From Cenococcum geophilum 1.58 (lineage: Eukaryota > Ascomycota > Dothideomycetes > Gloniales > Gloniaceae), in contig KV748181.1 in NCBI GenBank assembly GCA_001692895.1, positions 3,787,640 to 3,851,639 of the forward strand: a stretch of 64,000 nucleotides of DNA. The letters are read 5' to 3'. Under the pieces are notes generated by a model that made no database searches, was not told where the DNA came from, and saw only the letters and a program-made list of their open reading frames with translations. Shown here piece by piece: positions 22,153-33,312 of the stretch. Within the stretch, counting starts at the first letter, position 1. Every line of letters begins with the position of its first letter. Made by a program: the position numbers and the translations under genes.

Positions 22153-25100
22153 ATTAAATTATTATTGATTATGAATTAAGCAAAGGAAGTGAAATAAAAC
22201 GATAGTGGCCTGATGAAAAGAGGATGATTGATGTCGAAGTTGAATGCCTTTAGTAGACTTCAAAGGGAGCAACTTCTCTACTGATATATGTGTTTTATGC
22301 CCGGTCCAGGCTGTAACCCCAAAATGCTTGACATCTATTTTCAGTTTCCGAGTTGCCGAATCAAACATGTAAATGTGACGTTCGTAAACGGATTAGAGGT
22401 CTTCAGCTTCGCCTGGAAGAGACTAAGGGGCTTAGATCTGCTGCCCTTACAGAGCACGACATGACAGTTGCCAAAGGTCGTTAGCGGGCGACTTCACAGC
22501 CCTTCCCGTCCGACGGCCGACGGGTCCCCAATACGACTTTACTGTCGTTGGTAAGGAACTGATCGGACGTTGATTCGTGATGCAGGAGATCTTACGGCTC
22601 CGCCATCTCCGTTAAGCCAAGTCGACTTCCTCCTTGATCCAAGCTTCTCAATTCGTGCTCTGATCTGTTGCACTTCGGCAGTACATAGTACATACTACCA
22701 GTTGTCAACTGCGAAATGCCCCCTCTCTGTCCACAATTTTAATCTAACATTCTTACAGCATTCCATGTTGAACCTCTTCCAAATCCCGGTGCCAATATTT
22801 CAGTGCTATCGTCAAATGCAGCTGATCAGAATTATCCCGCCTCCGACAATAGCTGACTCGACTACCAAGAGGCACAGCCGCGATCCAACAAGGCCACCGG
22901 CTTCTTACGATCCACCGACAATCAGGCCCAGGGTGCTTCTTTGCTTTCGCTCAAGTCAGGTTTTTAACATGACCGACTATCAAATCATTCAGTGAAAGCC
23001 CCACAAATATTCATCGCCTTCCCCGAACCTTTTCACAAAGGCGAGAGTGTCACAATTACGCTAAATTTACCAAATTAGGACAGTAGAATGCCGTATTCGT
23101 TGTGTTTTCAGCCAGGGGCTGAAATCGTCAAGCTAGAAACAAACGCTCACGCCTAACACGTTTCAAAATTTGTGAGATGCCTAGCCGACCAGCTGCTGCG
23201 GTCAAGTAAGAGCACGAAACAGACGACAGAAGCCTGCGAAAACACACCAAAGGTACAAGAGAAACATAAGCACTAACGAATATCGAACAAAAATAGGAGC
23301 CGTTTCAGAGCAGCGGTCAAGCCTAGACTAAGAAAAGTCGCATAGAACATAGTATCGCAGGGTTCATCATATCCAATCTTCTGAGGTAGAAGAATGTTCC
23401 TTGGGAATCTGGATTTTTTTTAAGTATGGTTCTACCCACCGATGTCCAATATGATAGATTCATATAGTAGTACCGATTCTAATTCGCACTTCCGGTCCAG
23501 CCTTAGAAGCGGATATATTTTCTGACAGTCGGCAGTAGTATGACAAGATCTCAACAAGCGTATTCAACAGTCCACTCACAGAGTCCTACTCAACGCGTAG
23601 TGAACTGCATTTGTGGCTAAGATGACTGAACGCCTTGTTTAGTGTTTCAAGGAACCAAACCCAGGAAGAAGGCTCTGGCAGGAATTTCGATAGCCACGCG
23701 CGAGTGCATGTCATGATTCATCGTAGAGCTCAAGATAGGTATACTTGCGTGCACTCCACTACTTCTACTACGCTTCAAGCGTACTTTTCAACCTCTTGTC
23801 CAAGATATTTTTAATTTAGTCGAATTCACGCCATAGCGTCGCCCACACCGACTTCTACCTACCCAGCCTATACTCTGGTACGGTTTTATACATGAACATT
23901 ACAGTCGTCTCAGCTGACGTTTTGGTTTATCGAAGGCCCCTTCGTATCGTTATCTTTAGAGTTGTCGCACCGCCCAACGATGCCGCTTGAGGCGGTGTTG
24001 CCTTCGATGAGAAACCGCGCCTGGTAGCCTTACATCTCACCATCTCCTGCCCCTAGTCAAGCAAAGCACAAAGCATCAGAGGTTCCGATCCGAAAATAGA
24101 CAAAACAATCGCCGTCAACTGTTGAAGGGGTGGCTTGCTTTTTCCATTAGTAGCCGAGCACTCTGAGCTAGAGGGATCCAGGCAAAGGAAAGAAACAGCA
24201 AGATAGAAATCTATTTAGACTGTTAGACTCTCCTCTAGATTGACCGATAATTTCACCAGAGAATCAATTGTGCCAGACAAAGTGTACATCAAAACTCACC
24301 ACAAGTAACCTTACGTTAACCTTCCTGCCACAAGCATTCGAAAGAGTTGCCATCACAATCCGGCTACTTCGAATTTCTGGACAGGCATCAGAATGACGGA
24401 AAGAGAAACTGTTCAAGTTAAACCATCACATCAAATTACATTGGCCAAGCTGGGAAGCACGATCCCGCCAGTTCTACACCGTGCATGGTCAAACATCTCG
24501 AAGGAGAGTGTTCCTTGCGGACTAAACATCAGATGCTAGATTCCCGGGGAGTTTCCAGCGCCCACAAAATCAGAGCCTCTTTTCTAGCTTAATTAGACCT
24601 ATTTCTAGTTTGTCATACGTTTATAAGTTCCTCTCCTATCGACCGAGCGCTGATCATGATCATTGTTCACCTAGGGTATCTCGGATCGTGTATATAAACC
24701 TATCTTCTACCTGGGTCAATCCACACACGAGTCCGTTCAACATCTCCACACTCTAACGGTGCTTTTATGATAAGGAAATTCTCCGTTCCATTTTCTTATT
24801 CTCCAATCCTAACCGCTAGACAATTATCAAAGCCAGAAGCTCTCCATGTAGTGACCCAGCTACATTTTCCATAACTCGTATAGTTTCTAACGAATTTTCC
24901 AAGCATCATATTGCACCATATCAACTGCACATCCGCAATTTGGATCACTTACTCAAATACCAGAAGACTTCAGGCTTGCCAATCAATCAATTCAATTCAA
25001 TTGACGCCTCGAATTGATTGAATCGAAAGCTTTGTAAGCAGAGGGCTCAGTTGATTGAATTGATTGAATCAATATTGCAACGGTTGCAATTAAATTCAAC

Positions 25101-25392
25101 TAGTGCAGTAGTAAGTAATTATCACAAGTCTTGACGGGAGGGCCTACCTACCGATACCTAGATAGTTTTCTACCATCGTTCTTTTCGCCCCTGCCCTTAA
25201 TACAGGCTTGTCGCGAGTCTCGGCATGGTGGTTTCCGTGGCATGTGCATGGCACATGCATGTCCGATATAAACCTTTCCGTCGGGTTTATTTTTGTCTAG
25301 GTCCGCATCGAGACATCCAAAATGTCCACAGGATACCAAATACAGCTTGTGGGTAAAGGTGAAGCATTTTTGGAATAAGAAATCGAGTTTCC
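22153..25392. other. Gene-poor stretch, 3.2 kb
   Basis: No frame above about 140 codons and no recognisable domain on either strand. Composition is ordinary, not RIP-like. A TATATAAA-type site lies near 24,691-24,698 with a pyrimidine-rich stretch after it, but no coding frame follows. The 3' part (24,980-25,090) has the AATTGATTGAAT repeats listed separately. It may be decayed or non-coding transcribed DNA. Confidence 0.4.
24981..25072. repeat. Clustered AATTGATTGAAT-type direct and inverted repeats
   Basis: The words AATTGATTGAAT, ATTCAATTCAATTG and TCAATCAATTCAATT recur on both strands within about 90 bases. They form several short potential hairpins around the palindromic core CAATTG. 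No coding content. Confidence 0.6.
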
Positions 25393-26088
25393 TGGATATT
25401 TCCAGTGCTTTTATCAATATTCAATACCTATCGGTAAGGATCCAGTATTCTTTAACACCATAATAACATATTATTGAATAATAATATAGATGTACCGCGC
25501 GGTATTCCGCTCTCCTCTATACCTTAGGGAATAGGGGACCTAGGTTGGGGACCTAGGATAAGGCACCTAGATCTTTTTCTTCATGTCCCGCTGTTCCTTT
25601 GGGGTGGAAATCATGCTGCAAGCGGGAGGATCTCAGGCGTATACACACACAAATAGGGCAGTCAAATGGGAGCAAGGGCAGGATAACATCAATTTCACGG
25701 TATTCTCAATTTAAATGGAAGCATGGTACGAGCGGCAGACAGGGCAAGATAAGCAATCAGGACACTCCCATACAGGAGTCTCAGAGCAGCGACCTAACGG
25801 TATTTTTCCTCCCGTTGATGTAGTACGGGCGTGCTACCTAGAGGGGTACATGCTGTATTACCTCTCACGTTCGCCCTTGGAGGTTTTTTGTACCTAACTC
25901 AGCGGAATTCATCTGCATGGACCTTAATTGGGACCGCATCAGACATTAATCAAGATCAAATAATAATAATATAGATATTTAAACGCCCTTTAATTTATAT
26001 TTAATTCAATAATATGTTATTGTGTTGAAAAATACGGAATCTTTATCGATAAGCATTGAATATTCATAAAAGCACTGGATATTTCAGT
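25393..26088. mobile_element. Foldback/MITE-like element with about 85-bp inverted ends
   Basis: The left end (about 25,394-25,478) and the reverse complement of the right end (about 26,003-26,087) match over about 85 bases at roughly 85 percent by eye. Shared words include CCAGTGCTTTTAT, AATATTCAAT and AATAACATATTATTGAA. There is no transposase gene inside. The centre is occupied by a retroposon-like insertion (separate entry); without it the element is about 210 bp, a normal MITE size. I could not fix the target duplication. CCAGTGC lies next to a self-complementary tip (CTGGATATTTCCAG). Confidence 0.8.
25493..25978 (+). mobile_element. Retroposon-like insertion with 15-bp target duplication
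   Basis: The word AATAATAATATAGAT occurs at 25,478-25,492 and again at about 25,964-25,978. Between them is about 470 bases ending in GCATCAGACATTAATCAA and an AAT-rich simple tail. The direct repeat and the tail are what target-primed reverse transcription leaves (LINE or SINE). The insertion interrupts the inverted-end element. Its 3' end matches a second insertion at 59,581-60,592 (ATCAGAC, TTAAT, AA and then an ATT/AAT tail). It encodes no reverse transcriptase, so it is either SINE-like or a 5'-truncated LINE. Confidence 0.72.
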
Positions 26089-26367
26089 TACCGCTAGTTA
26101 AATTACAGATTATTAACGTGAGATTTGGATTCGCTAAGATACGCATTGATTTCATAAAGTTTTAAAGACATCCTGCGATATGTTATGGTAACGTATGCAA
26201 TCTTAGCCCTTGGATAGCTTTAGGAAAGGGGGTGGTCTTAGAGAGTGATCCTTGAGAATCTGAGTGAATGATCCACGGACGGGTTTTGATGGAGAAGCGT
26301 GTTTTGATGCCTTAATGAAGAGAAACCGAGATTGGCTTTCCGACTAATTACCATGACAGGAACGGTG

Positions 26368-26515
26368 TATCCCTTTCAACGTCAAAATGCGTCCTACGGT
26401 TATCAATAAGAGCTAGCCAATAGAATCAATGGAATCAAGGCTCCGTGACCATACGCTCGGTGTTCGCGCACGGGCCACCTCTCGTAGGACGCTGACGTTG
26501 GAAGGGATAACCACC
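26368..26515. mobile_element. Candidate short inverted-repeat element
   Basis: The left arm TATCCCTTTCAACGTCA is matched by the inverted right arm TGACGTTGGAAGGGATA with one mismatch. Further complementarity follows inside (GCGTCCTACG against CGTAGGACGC). The arms enclose about 80 bases, giving a 148-bp hairpin-capable unit that looks like a tiny MITE. No coding capacity. A second copy would be needed to prove mobility. Confidence 0.5.
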
Positions 26516-27307
26516 TATGTTTAGATTCAAGAGCCAGTCTTACGAACGCCTTATACCGTTTACTGATTCGGTTGTCCATGCTACTAGTGGGAATATCACG
26601 TATTTGGTTTCGATCATTGACGCAGCAGTCGAACTAAGCTGTGGATCGTATTTAGCATAGCGTCGACTCCGTCGGCATGCGGAAGCAAATAAAATGTTCC
26701 GATATCTTGCTCGGCTGAAGGTATGCCGGCAATGTTTTCCGCGTCGAACTGCGAAATAATGAGTGCCGGCAAATGCTAAGGGGTTTGGTTTGAGACCGAG
26801 AGCGCGGCCTGGGTTTGAGGGAAGTGAGTAGCCTGAGATTTAAATATTCCCACATCCTTCTTGGATACGAGTATCTTCTGTCCGTAGTTTGTACGGGCAG
26901 GTCCGGACAAGTGCGGCTGCAATGCTCGGAGGATAGGGCGGGAGACAGGCTATTAAGAGTTAAAGCCATCATTAAGTGGCAAGTCACCAGTTTGGACGAG
27001 CGTACGCGGATACCGGCCATATTGAATGTAGTATTGCCTCGAATATAGGCGGAAATATTTAACCTCGGTCCCTTAGCATGAATAATCTGGACTCCATAAT
27101 TCGGGAATCTTGAATCATGTATTTCCCGGAAAACATGACGCTAAACAGTCCGCGGCATGACTCGTTGGCTCTACGATGAATGGCCAAGCTCTTCACTTAG
27201 ATATATAGGCAGGCCTAGATAACGGAACGTCAGTCTTCTACCCTGCTGATACTTCTGCTCTTTGATACACCTTGTTAAGCATACACATATTCCTTTTTGT
27301 TTTCATC
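26516..27307. other. Intergenic, 5' flank of the monooxygenase
   Basis: No supported gene. Opposed short frames at 26,650-27,050 show no domain. A TATATAGGC site near 27,200 lies about 100 bases before the monooxygenase start and may be its TATA element. Confidence 0.45.
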
Positions 27308-29283
27308 ATGGCCGACTTCATTGTTCCATCGACGGACGCGGGGTGTCGCCTGCAAGGACCGATCCACTCCAAGCGGCATGTTCGAGTTATCTGTATCGGC
27401 GCAGGTGCATCAGGGCTGCTGCTCGCATATAAACTGCAGCGATACTTTTCGAATTTCAGCTTGACGGTTTATGAGAAGAATCCAGAGGTGTCTGGGACGT
27501 GGTGGGAAAATCGGTATCCGGGGTAAGGTGGTTGGCATTTTGATCCTGTGGTCACGGTTGGCTTGGAGAAGCAGCAAGCTAACTTTGAAAAATATGTCTC
27601 TGCGCGGAATAGCTGCGCCTGCGATGTTCCTTCACACAACTACACCTGGTCCTTTGAGCCGAAGCTCGACTGGTCCGCTGTCTATGCTAGCAGCAGGGAG
27701 ATTTTCCAGTACTTCAATGACTTCGCCCGGAAATACGCCCTCCACAAATATGTCAAGGTCCAGCGCCAAGTCATCGGCGCCTACTGGAACCACCAGAAAG
27801 GTGGATACAATGTCACCATCAAAGACTTGCAGAGCAGCCAGGAAATCTCCGATCACTGCGATGTCTTGATCAATGCCTCTGGAGTTCTGAACAATTGGCG
27901 GTGGCCAGCCATACCTGACCTGGACAAGTACAAGGGTACTCTTCTCCACACCGCGAATTGGGACGACAATGTCAACCTCGCTGGCAGACATGTTGGCCTC
28001 ATTGGGAATGGGTAAGCCTTTACTTCTCTCGCTGCGATAAACCTCTCTCACACTAGCAGATCCTCCGGTATCCAAGTCCTCCCCACCATCCAGCCCAAGG
28101 TTGACAAAGTAACCACTTTCATCCGCGAGCCCACATGGGTGTCGCCCGTACAAGGTCTCGAGCAGCACGTCTTCTCCGACCAAGAGCGTTTTGAATTCGC
28201 AACGAAACCCGGCGTGCTTCTTGAATACCGAAGGAACGTCGAGCGCAGTTTGAACGGCCTATTCGGTATTTTCCTCAAGGGAACCACCACCAACAATGAG
28301 ACCGAAGCCTACATGAAGTCGCAGATGCAAGAGAAGCTGCATAACCCATACCTCGAGGAGCACCTGATCCCGAGCTGGCACGTCGGCTGTCGACGATTGA
28401 CACCAGGCGTGGGTTACCTCGAGGCGCTCGGCAAGGAAAATGTCGAGGTCGTCTACGGCGAAATCACCCGCATTACCGAGAGAGGCTGTGTTTGTGACAA
28501 TGGCAACGAGTACCCCGTCGATATCTTGATCTGCGCCACAGGCTTTGATACCTCGTTCAAGCCCCGCTTCCCTATCGTTGCTCCGAACGGCAAGAACCTT
28601 CAGGATGTATGGAAGGAGGAAGCGCAATCCTATCTTGGTGTTGCTGCCGCCGAATTCCCTAACTACCTCATCTTCCTTGGTCCCAACTGTCCCATCGGTA
28701 ACGGCCCAGTGCTGTCTGCTATCGGTAAGTCGTTCTCTTCCCAGTCCTCATATCTTCCTACTATGCATGCATACTAACATATATCTCCGTAGAATGCCAG
28801 GCTGACTATATGCTGAAGTTAATCGACCGCTTCCAAACCCACAATATCTCCCAATTCTCCCCCAAGAAAGAAGCCATCGCCGACTTCATCGCGCATAAAG
28901 ACCAATTTATGCAAAACACGGTGTGGAACGACCCCTGCCGCTCCTGGTACAAGGGACGTCCTGATGGGCCTGTCACGGCGCTATGGCCCGGGTCAACGCT
29001 GCACTACATCGAAGCGATGATGGAGGTGCGCATGGATGACTGGGAGGTCAAGTACAACGGCAACAGGTTCGCCTGGCTGGGTAACGGGCGCAGTCAGACC
29101 GAACTGGATCCCACGGCGGACTGGGCCTTCTATATTCGAGAAAAGGACGACGATGAGCCGTTGAGCAGGGGCAGGAAGCTGCAGATCATCAACAGGAGTG
29201 GCACTATGTCGCGGAATGTGGGCACCAACTTTATCGGGAAGAGTGACGCGGAAGAGGATCAGTCGATTGGTCCTAGAATATAA
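27308..29283 (+). CDS. Baeyer-Villiger-type flavin monooxygenase
   Basis: A FAD- and NADPH-dependent monooxygenase. Four exons (27308-27522, 27613-28011, 28060-28724 and 28793-29283) give 589 residues, usual for fungal class B enzymes. The FAD motif GAGASG is at about 31-36 and WENRYPG with CACDVPSHNYTW follows across intron 1. A BVMO-type fingerprint reads YKGTLLHTANW (about 178-188; consensus FxGxxxHxxxW, here Tyr for Phe). The NADPH motif GNGSSG (about 203-208) is made across intron 2. CATGFDTSF is the second dinucleotide-domain signature. Introns are 90, 48 and 68 bases, the last with ACTAAC. Such enzymes turn ketones into esters or lactones, or oxidise heteroatoms; the substrate is unknown. 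It converges with a short-chain dehydrogenase that could supply a ketone. The first ATG of the conserved frame (TCATCATGG) is chosen. Confidence 0.92.
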
Positions 29284-29655
29284 GCACTGGATGGCAGTAC
29301 GGGTCGATTGGAGAGCATGNAAGTGTGATGATAGCTGGAGCTTTTCTTCTTGTTCATACAACTTCATTGGACGGCGCTTTTAAGAAGTCTTTTCCATAGG
29401 TTAATTTCCTGTACATTTTCGGAGGCATGGTGGATATGAGCTTAGCAATGTACATGCTAGTGCGCTTTGCCCGAGATGAAAATGGTTCCTGGATTGCTTT
29501 AGTGCTACGCGGTGATTGTGATTAGCAAGTTCACTGCTGTTATTCCTCCGAGTAACTTAATTCTATAGTAATAGATCCGTGCTTATCGCGTTGCGCTGCC
29601 AAGCGAAGATTCTGGGGTGCTATGGCGGTTCGCAACCCCCCAACCGGGTTCCTAG

Positions 29656-30561
29656 CTACTGCGACGTAAACCCACCATCCACAACCAAACCGGCGCCCAC
29701 CATAAAACTGCTCGCCTCCGAGCTCAAGAACGCAATGCAGTCGCCAATCTCCTCCACCAAGGCCAACCGACCCAGCGGCACCTTAGCCAATTCACCCTTC
29801 ATAATCTCCATCGCGGCCGTTGAGTCCCCAAGCAACGGCGTCGCGACGTAGCCCGGGCAGATAGCATTGATGCGGATACCCTGCGGGGCATAGACGACCG
29901 CATCGGCCTTCGTCAAGCCCATGACCGCATGCTTCGACGCCGTGTACGCGGTGGCGGGCGTGGCGGACGACGGCGCCACGACGCCGTACATCGACGCGGT
30001 ATTGACGATCGTGCCGCGGAACGCGCGCGGCGAGTCGGACGGCGGGCGCTGCGTCAGCATCTGGCGGATCTGCGCGCGCTGGCACAGCCACACGCCTTTG
30101 GTGTTGACGGCGAGGACGCGCTCGAAGTTGGCGAGGTCGATGTCCGCTGTGGGCTTGATGGCGCCGCCGATGCCGGCGTTGTTGACGGCGTGGTCGATGC
30201 GGCCGAATTCCCTGACGGTCTGCGCGATGCTGTCGTTCACGGCGGGCTCGGAAGTCACGTCGGTTTCGATCGTCTTGATGGCGACGTCCGGGTAGTCTTT
30301 TTTCAGCTGCGCGACGGTGGTTGTGAGCGGGTTACGGTCGAGGAGCGCGAAGGAGCGGATGCCTTGGCGGGCGAAAGCGTAGGCGGTGTATTGGCCAATT
30401 CCTAGAGCGGTTGTGTTGGTGAGGAGTGCGGGAGGGAAGAGAGAGGTTGGGAAGGGAAGAGGGAAAACTCGAGCTTCCCTCTGAGCTTCATTGTTGCTGT
30501 GGGCGAGCTTACCTGACCCGGCCCCGGTGATGTACGCAACTCCTCGCATGAGAGACGCCAT
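29656..30561 (-). CDS. Short-chain dehydrogenase/reductase
   Basis: A classical SDR oxidoreductase of 264 residues from two exons (30561-30513 and 30401-29656). The 111-base intron is a multiple of three, so the frame runs through it, but removing it restores the cofactor motif TGAGSGIG (about 12-19). Other hallmarks are NNAG (90-93), catalytic Ser about 153 in NTASMYG, and YTASK (Tyr 169, Lys 173), then the PGYVATPL segment. Asp after the second strand (LLDRN, about 38) suggests NAD rather than NADP. The ATG at 30561 (MASLMRG) is the likely start. The coding strand is very GC-rich compared with its flanks. It is tail-to-tail with the monooxygenase, 372 bases apart, consistent with a shared alcohol-to-ketone-to-ester route. 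Confidence 0.92.
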   Translation of the reverse strand: MASLMRGVAYITGAGSGKLAHSNNEAQREARVFPLPFPTSLFPPALLTNTTALGIGQYTAYAFARQGIRSFALLDRNPLTTTVAQLKKDYPDVAIKTIETDVTSEPAVNDSIAQTVREFGRIDHAVNNAGIGGAIKPTADIDLANFERVLAVNTKGVWLCQRAQIRQMLTQRPPSDSPRAFRGTIVNTASMYGVVAPSSATPATAYTASKHAVMGLTKADAVVYAPQGIRINAICPGYVATPLLGDSTAAMEIMKGELAKVPLGRLALVEEIGDCIAFLSSEASSFMVGAGLVVDGGFTSQ

Positions 30562-31595
30562 TTTCAATTACAGCTCCTGTGCTCCGGCTCCAGATGTTTG
30601 AGGGATTGGTTTGAATAAGAAAGAAGCAAGAACTCTTCGATAGGAAATGGCTGGGCCGGAGGAAGCTCCAAGGTCATGCCGCCTTACTCGCATACATTGA
30701 CGACTAACTACCTGGGCACCTGGGCACAAGGCCTACGATGGACTCCGGAATTATGTTAGCCCCGAGAGCTCCGGACATGGCACGCCTAAAGGAAGACGAC
30801 GGTGAAATCTCTCTCGGCTGGAGGAGGCCAGTGGATTTCACACCGAGCAAAGCGATGTAGAAGCGAACGTCTAGATGTTCCCAACAAAGCGCGTCTTTTT
30901 CCACAAGTGCAGGAGCACGTGGTCTGGTAATCCTCATTATTTTCGCTTCCCCGATCCAATTAGAACTACATGGTCATGATAGGCCTTTAATGCGGGCTTA
31001 GTAATAAAGAAATCACTTTGGAGAACTCAGCCAGTTTCATATCTGAAGTTACAGGTTATTGCTCCTGCTAGATTTGCAGAGGTGCTGAATGGAAGGAAAT
31101 TGAATTAGGGCCATACCCCTCCTTGGCCAGGTCAATGAGAACCATGCCGAGATAGAATTTAAGTTACCTTTTGAAGGCATGAGTAACTAGGAAGCTGATT
31201 AGGTATCAAGCTGGAAACAAGAATTAATGTGGAGAAATTCTTGTAAGAGTGAACACAGGGTGACACATAGCAGCAGTAAAAGAGGGCTAGGGCCTGGAAT
31301 CTGTACGCTTGGACGTCGGGGAAGATGACACACTGAGGATCCAGAAATGAACGAAGACTGTTAGGCACAATATCATATACCCAAAACTGATGAGATTGCT
31401 AGACCCAGATCTCACTGGGGGAGGTTTCGGCAAGAGGAATCCAGCTATATGAGCAGGAAGACGTTGCCTCCAAAATATTGATAAACACACTGCTAAACAC
31501 CATTTCCCAAAATGACCGCTTTCATTGCTTTTGCAATATCCAAACTGGCCTAATCCCTGATAATATCCTGACACTCCCAGAACACCCTTAACAAG
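30562..31595. other. Intergenic, 1 kb
   Basis: No supported gene. Minus-strand frames at 31,159-31,574 lack a domain and probably lie in the 3' region of the BTB gene. The SDR promoter should lie just above 30,562. Confidence 0.45.
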
Positions 31596-32390
31596 CTAGA
31601 AGGTATCACTGTCCACATCTGAATGCGGCGTATCAACCGCGGTCCATCTCGGCGACTCATCCCCGGTACTCTTCCAGGGAAACTTTTTCGTCTTGTAACA
31701 AGGACCCTGTAGCTTGCCTCCATGCTCATGATACGCACACGTTGATTGATGATGATACGGAGCTATTATACCCACCGGCTTTTCCTTGGACTTCATGAAT
31801 TGGACCGAGAGGGCATATAAGAAGTCCTCGTGGAGAAACTCCCTCTTCTCCTTACTCAGCCAGGAAGACTTGCCGGCGAAGATGTAGAGGTCGACCAGCA
31901 AGCGCCGCGCATGGGATTGCGGTGGCGTGTTCTCGAATATCTCGACCACCGTCTCCGGGTTGAACTCGAACATCGGCTCTCCGTTGATCTTCTCGATCAT
32001 GGCGTCGATGACCGTGTCCTTGAACTCGGAATCTTGCAGTTTCTCCCCCAGGATGTAGGCGCTGCAGAGGACTCCCCATTCTTCGGTGATCGAAAACCCT
32101 CTGGAGGCTAGAAGACCGGAATACAGCCAGGTCCGGTAGATGGCGAAGGTGGAGGGTAAGTCGTCGGGTAGAGGTACGATGCGATCCTCGGACTCTTTCC
32201 AGTCATGACGCATGGCGTTTGCGAAGAAGCGAGAGCGGCTGCAGATGAGGTCTTCGTGCACGCTAAAGTCTGTTCTTCCGGACTCGTCTCCCACTCTGAC
32301 AATGATGGATAGATAGCCGAGTCTGGGCAAATGGTGAGGGTGAGCGAAATGGTAAGCTTCTTACGAAGAGATAGACGAAGGCAACACCAT
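31596..32390 (-). CDS. BTB/POZ-domain protein
   Basis: A fungal BTB protein, likely a cullin-3 adaptor or dimerising scaffold. The main exon (32322-31596) reads YLSIIVRVG, then FSVHEDLICSRSRFFANAM (the BTB signature h.V.k.lLc..S.fF..a), then IVPLPDDLPSTFAIYRTWLYSG, and a helical tail. A short first exon (32390-32365, MVLPSSIS) joins through a 42-base intron (GTAAGA to CCCAG) that restores frame and gives 250 residues. This intron is near the lower limit for fungi, so the start is moderately sure. The tail is Ser/Asp-rich. No other domain is attached. Stand-alone BTB proteins of this type are numerous and rapidly evolving in Pezizomycotina. Confidence 0.8.
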
Positions 32391-33312
32391 TTTAAAATTT
32401 CGGAAGATACCCAATGTGGGAGAATAATGCTCAGAGTCCGTCTGACTAAAAAAAGAAGTAATGCCCGGTGAAGTTTCAAAATATAACGGAGTTGTGAGCA
32501 TTTTGAAACGGTCACGCTGCCAAGACCATGTCCACTTCAGGCGAGACAGGTGGAGAAACAACTCACTTGGGCCCATCATTGACGGATATGCGAACGCTGC
32601 TCCGAGGCTCTCTCTCCACCTCTTGTATGCCTTTCCGTATGCTTGGATCAGGCTTCGATACTAGGCGCTCGGATTAGTTCGCGAAAAGCGCAAGAGGGTA
32701 AAGATACGAGGAGCATACTATCAACAAGCGACCTGCGGTGTCTTCTCACAGTTGCACTCGTTGCCATGTTGTGGAAGGTGCAAGGTGTCGCGTGTCTTGG
32801 TGATGTTTGTATTTGTATCTTGATGTCCAAAGTCCGTCCGGAGTATGAACGTCAGCCTTCCGGACCGCGCTAAGCTAGGGAGTATGCATTGGCGACTTTA
32901 TCAAGGTTGAAGGGGTGCAGCCTTAACCTTGCAAGCCCGGACGGGGGCTGTTAAGGTCACGTGCGGCTCAGCCGAGCGGTCAATTCCAAAGTTTAATCGC
33001 ATCTTATAAATTATCTTCTTAGCTATCTTTACAGCCTCCGTAATAGCTGGTCCGCCTTACCAGCTTTAATACGAATCCTAATTCTATAAACAGCTTTATC
33101 TAGGGGGCGGCGGCCCATAATAACTTTAATTGTGGTGGTTAAAATCGAAAGAATTACCCCTCATACAAATTTTGGTGGGAGGCGATGCGTCCTAAGCGAG
33201 TTACCGATCTTTTACAGTAGGAGTTACAGTACCTCGTCAAAAGTGTCCGTGCCTAGGTCACGCTAAAAATGACACTTTTTGCTAAAATGCTATATAAAAG
33301 TCATATAATTAA
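32391..33312. other. Boundary between gene-bearing and RIP-like DNA
   Basis: Up to about 32,950 composition is ordinary and there is no supported gene. From about 33,000 the sequence becomes AT-rich with few CA/TG pairs, marking the start of the repeat block. The 8 bases ATAATTAA at 33,305-33,312 are the left target duplication of the next element. Confidence 0.5.

Noticed and set aside
22153-25392. A hidden multi-intron gene in the 3-kb gap
   Set aside because: A TATA-like site near 24,695 was followed on the plus strand, but no run of in-phase exons or recognisable domain could be assembled.
29929-30405. Plus-strand frames of 124-158 codons opposite the dehydrogenase
   Set aside because: Shadow frames caused by the high GC content of the SDR coding strand, whose own motifs are complete.
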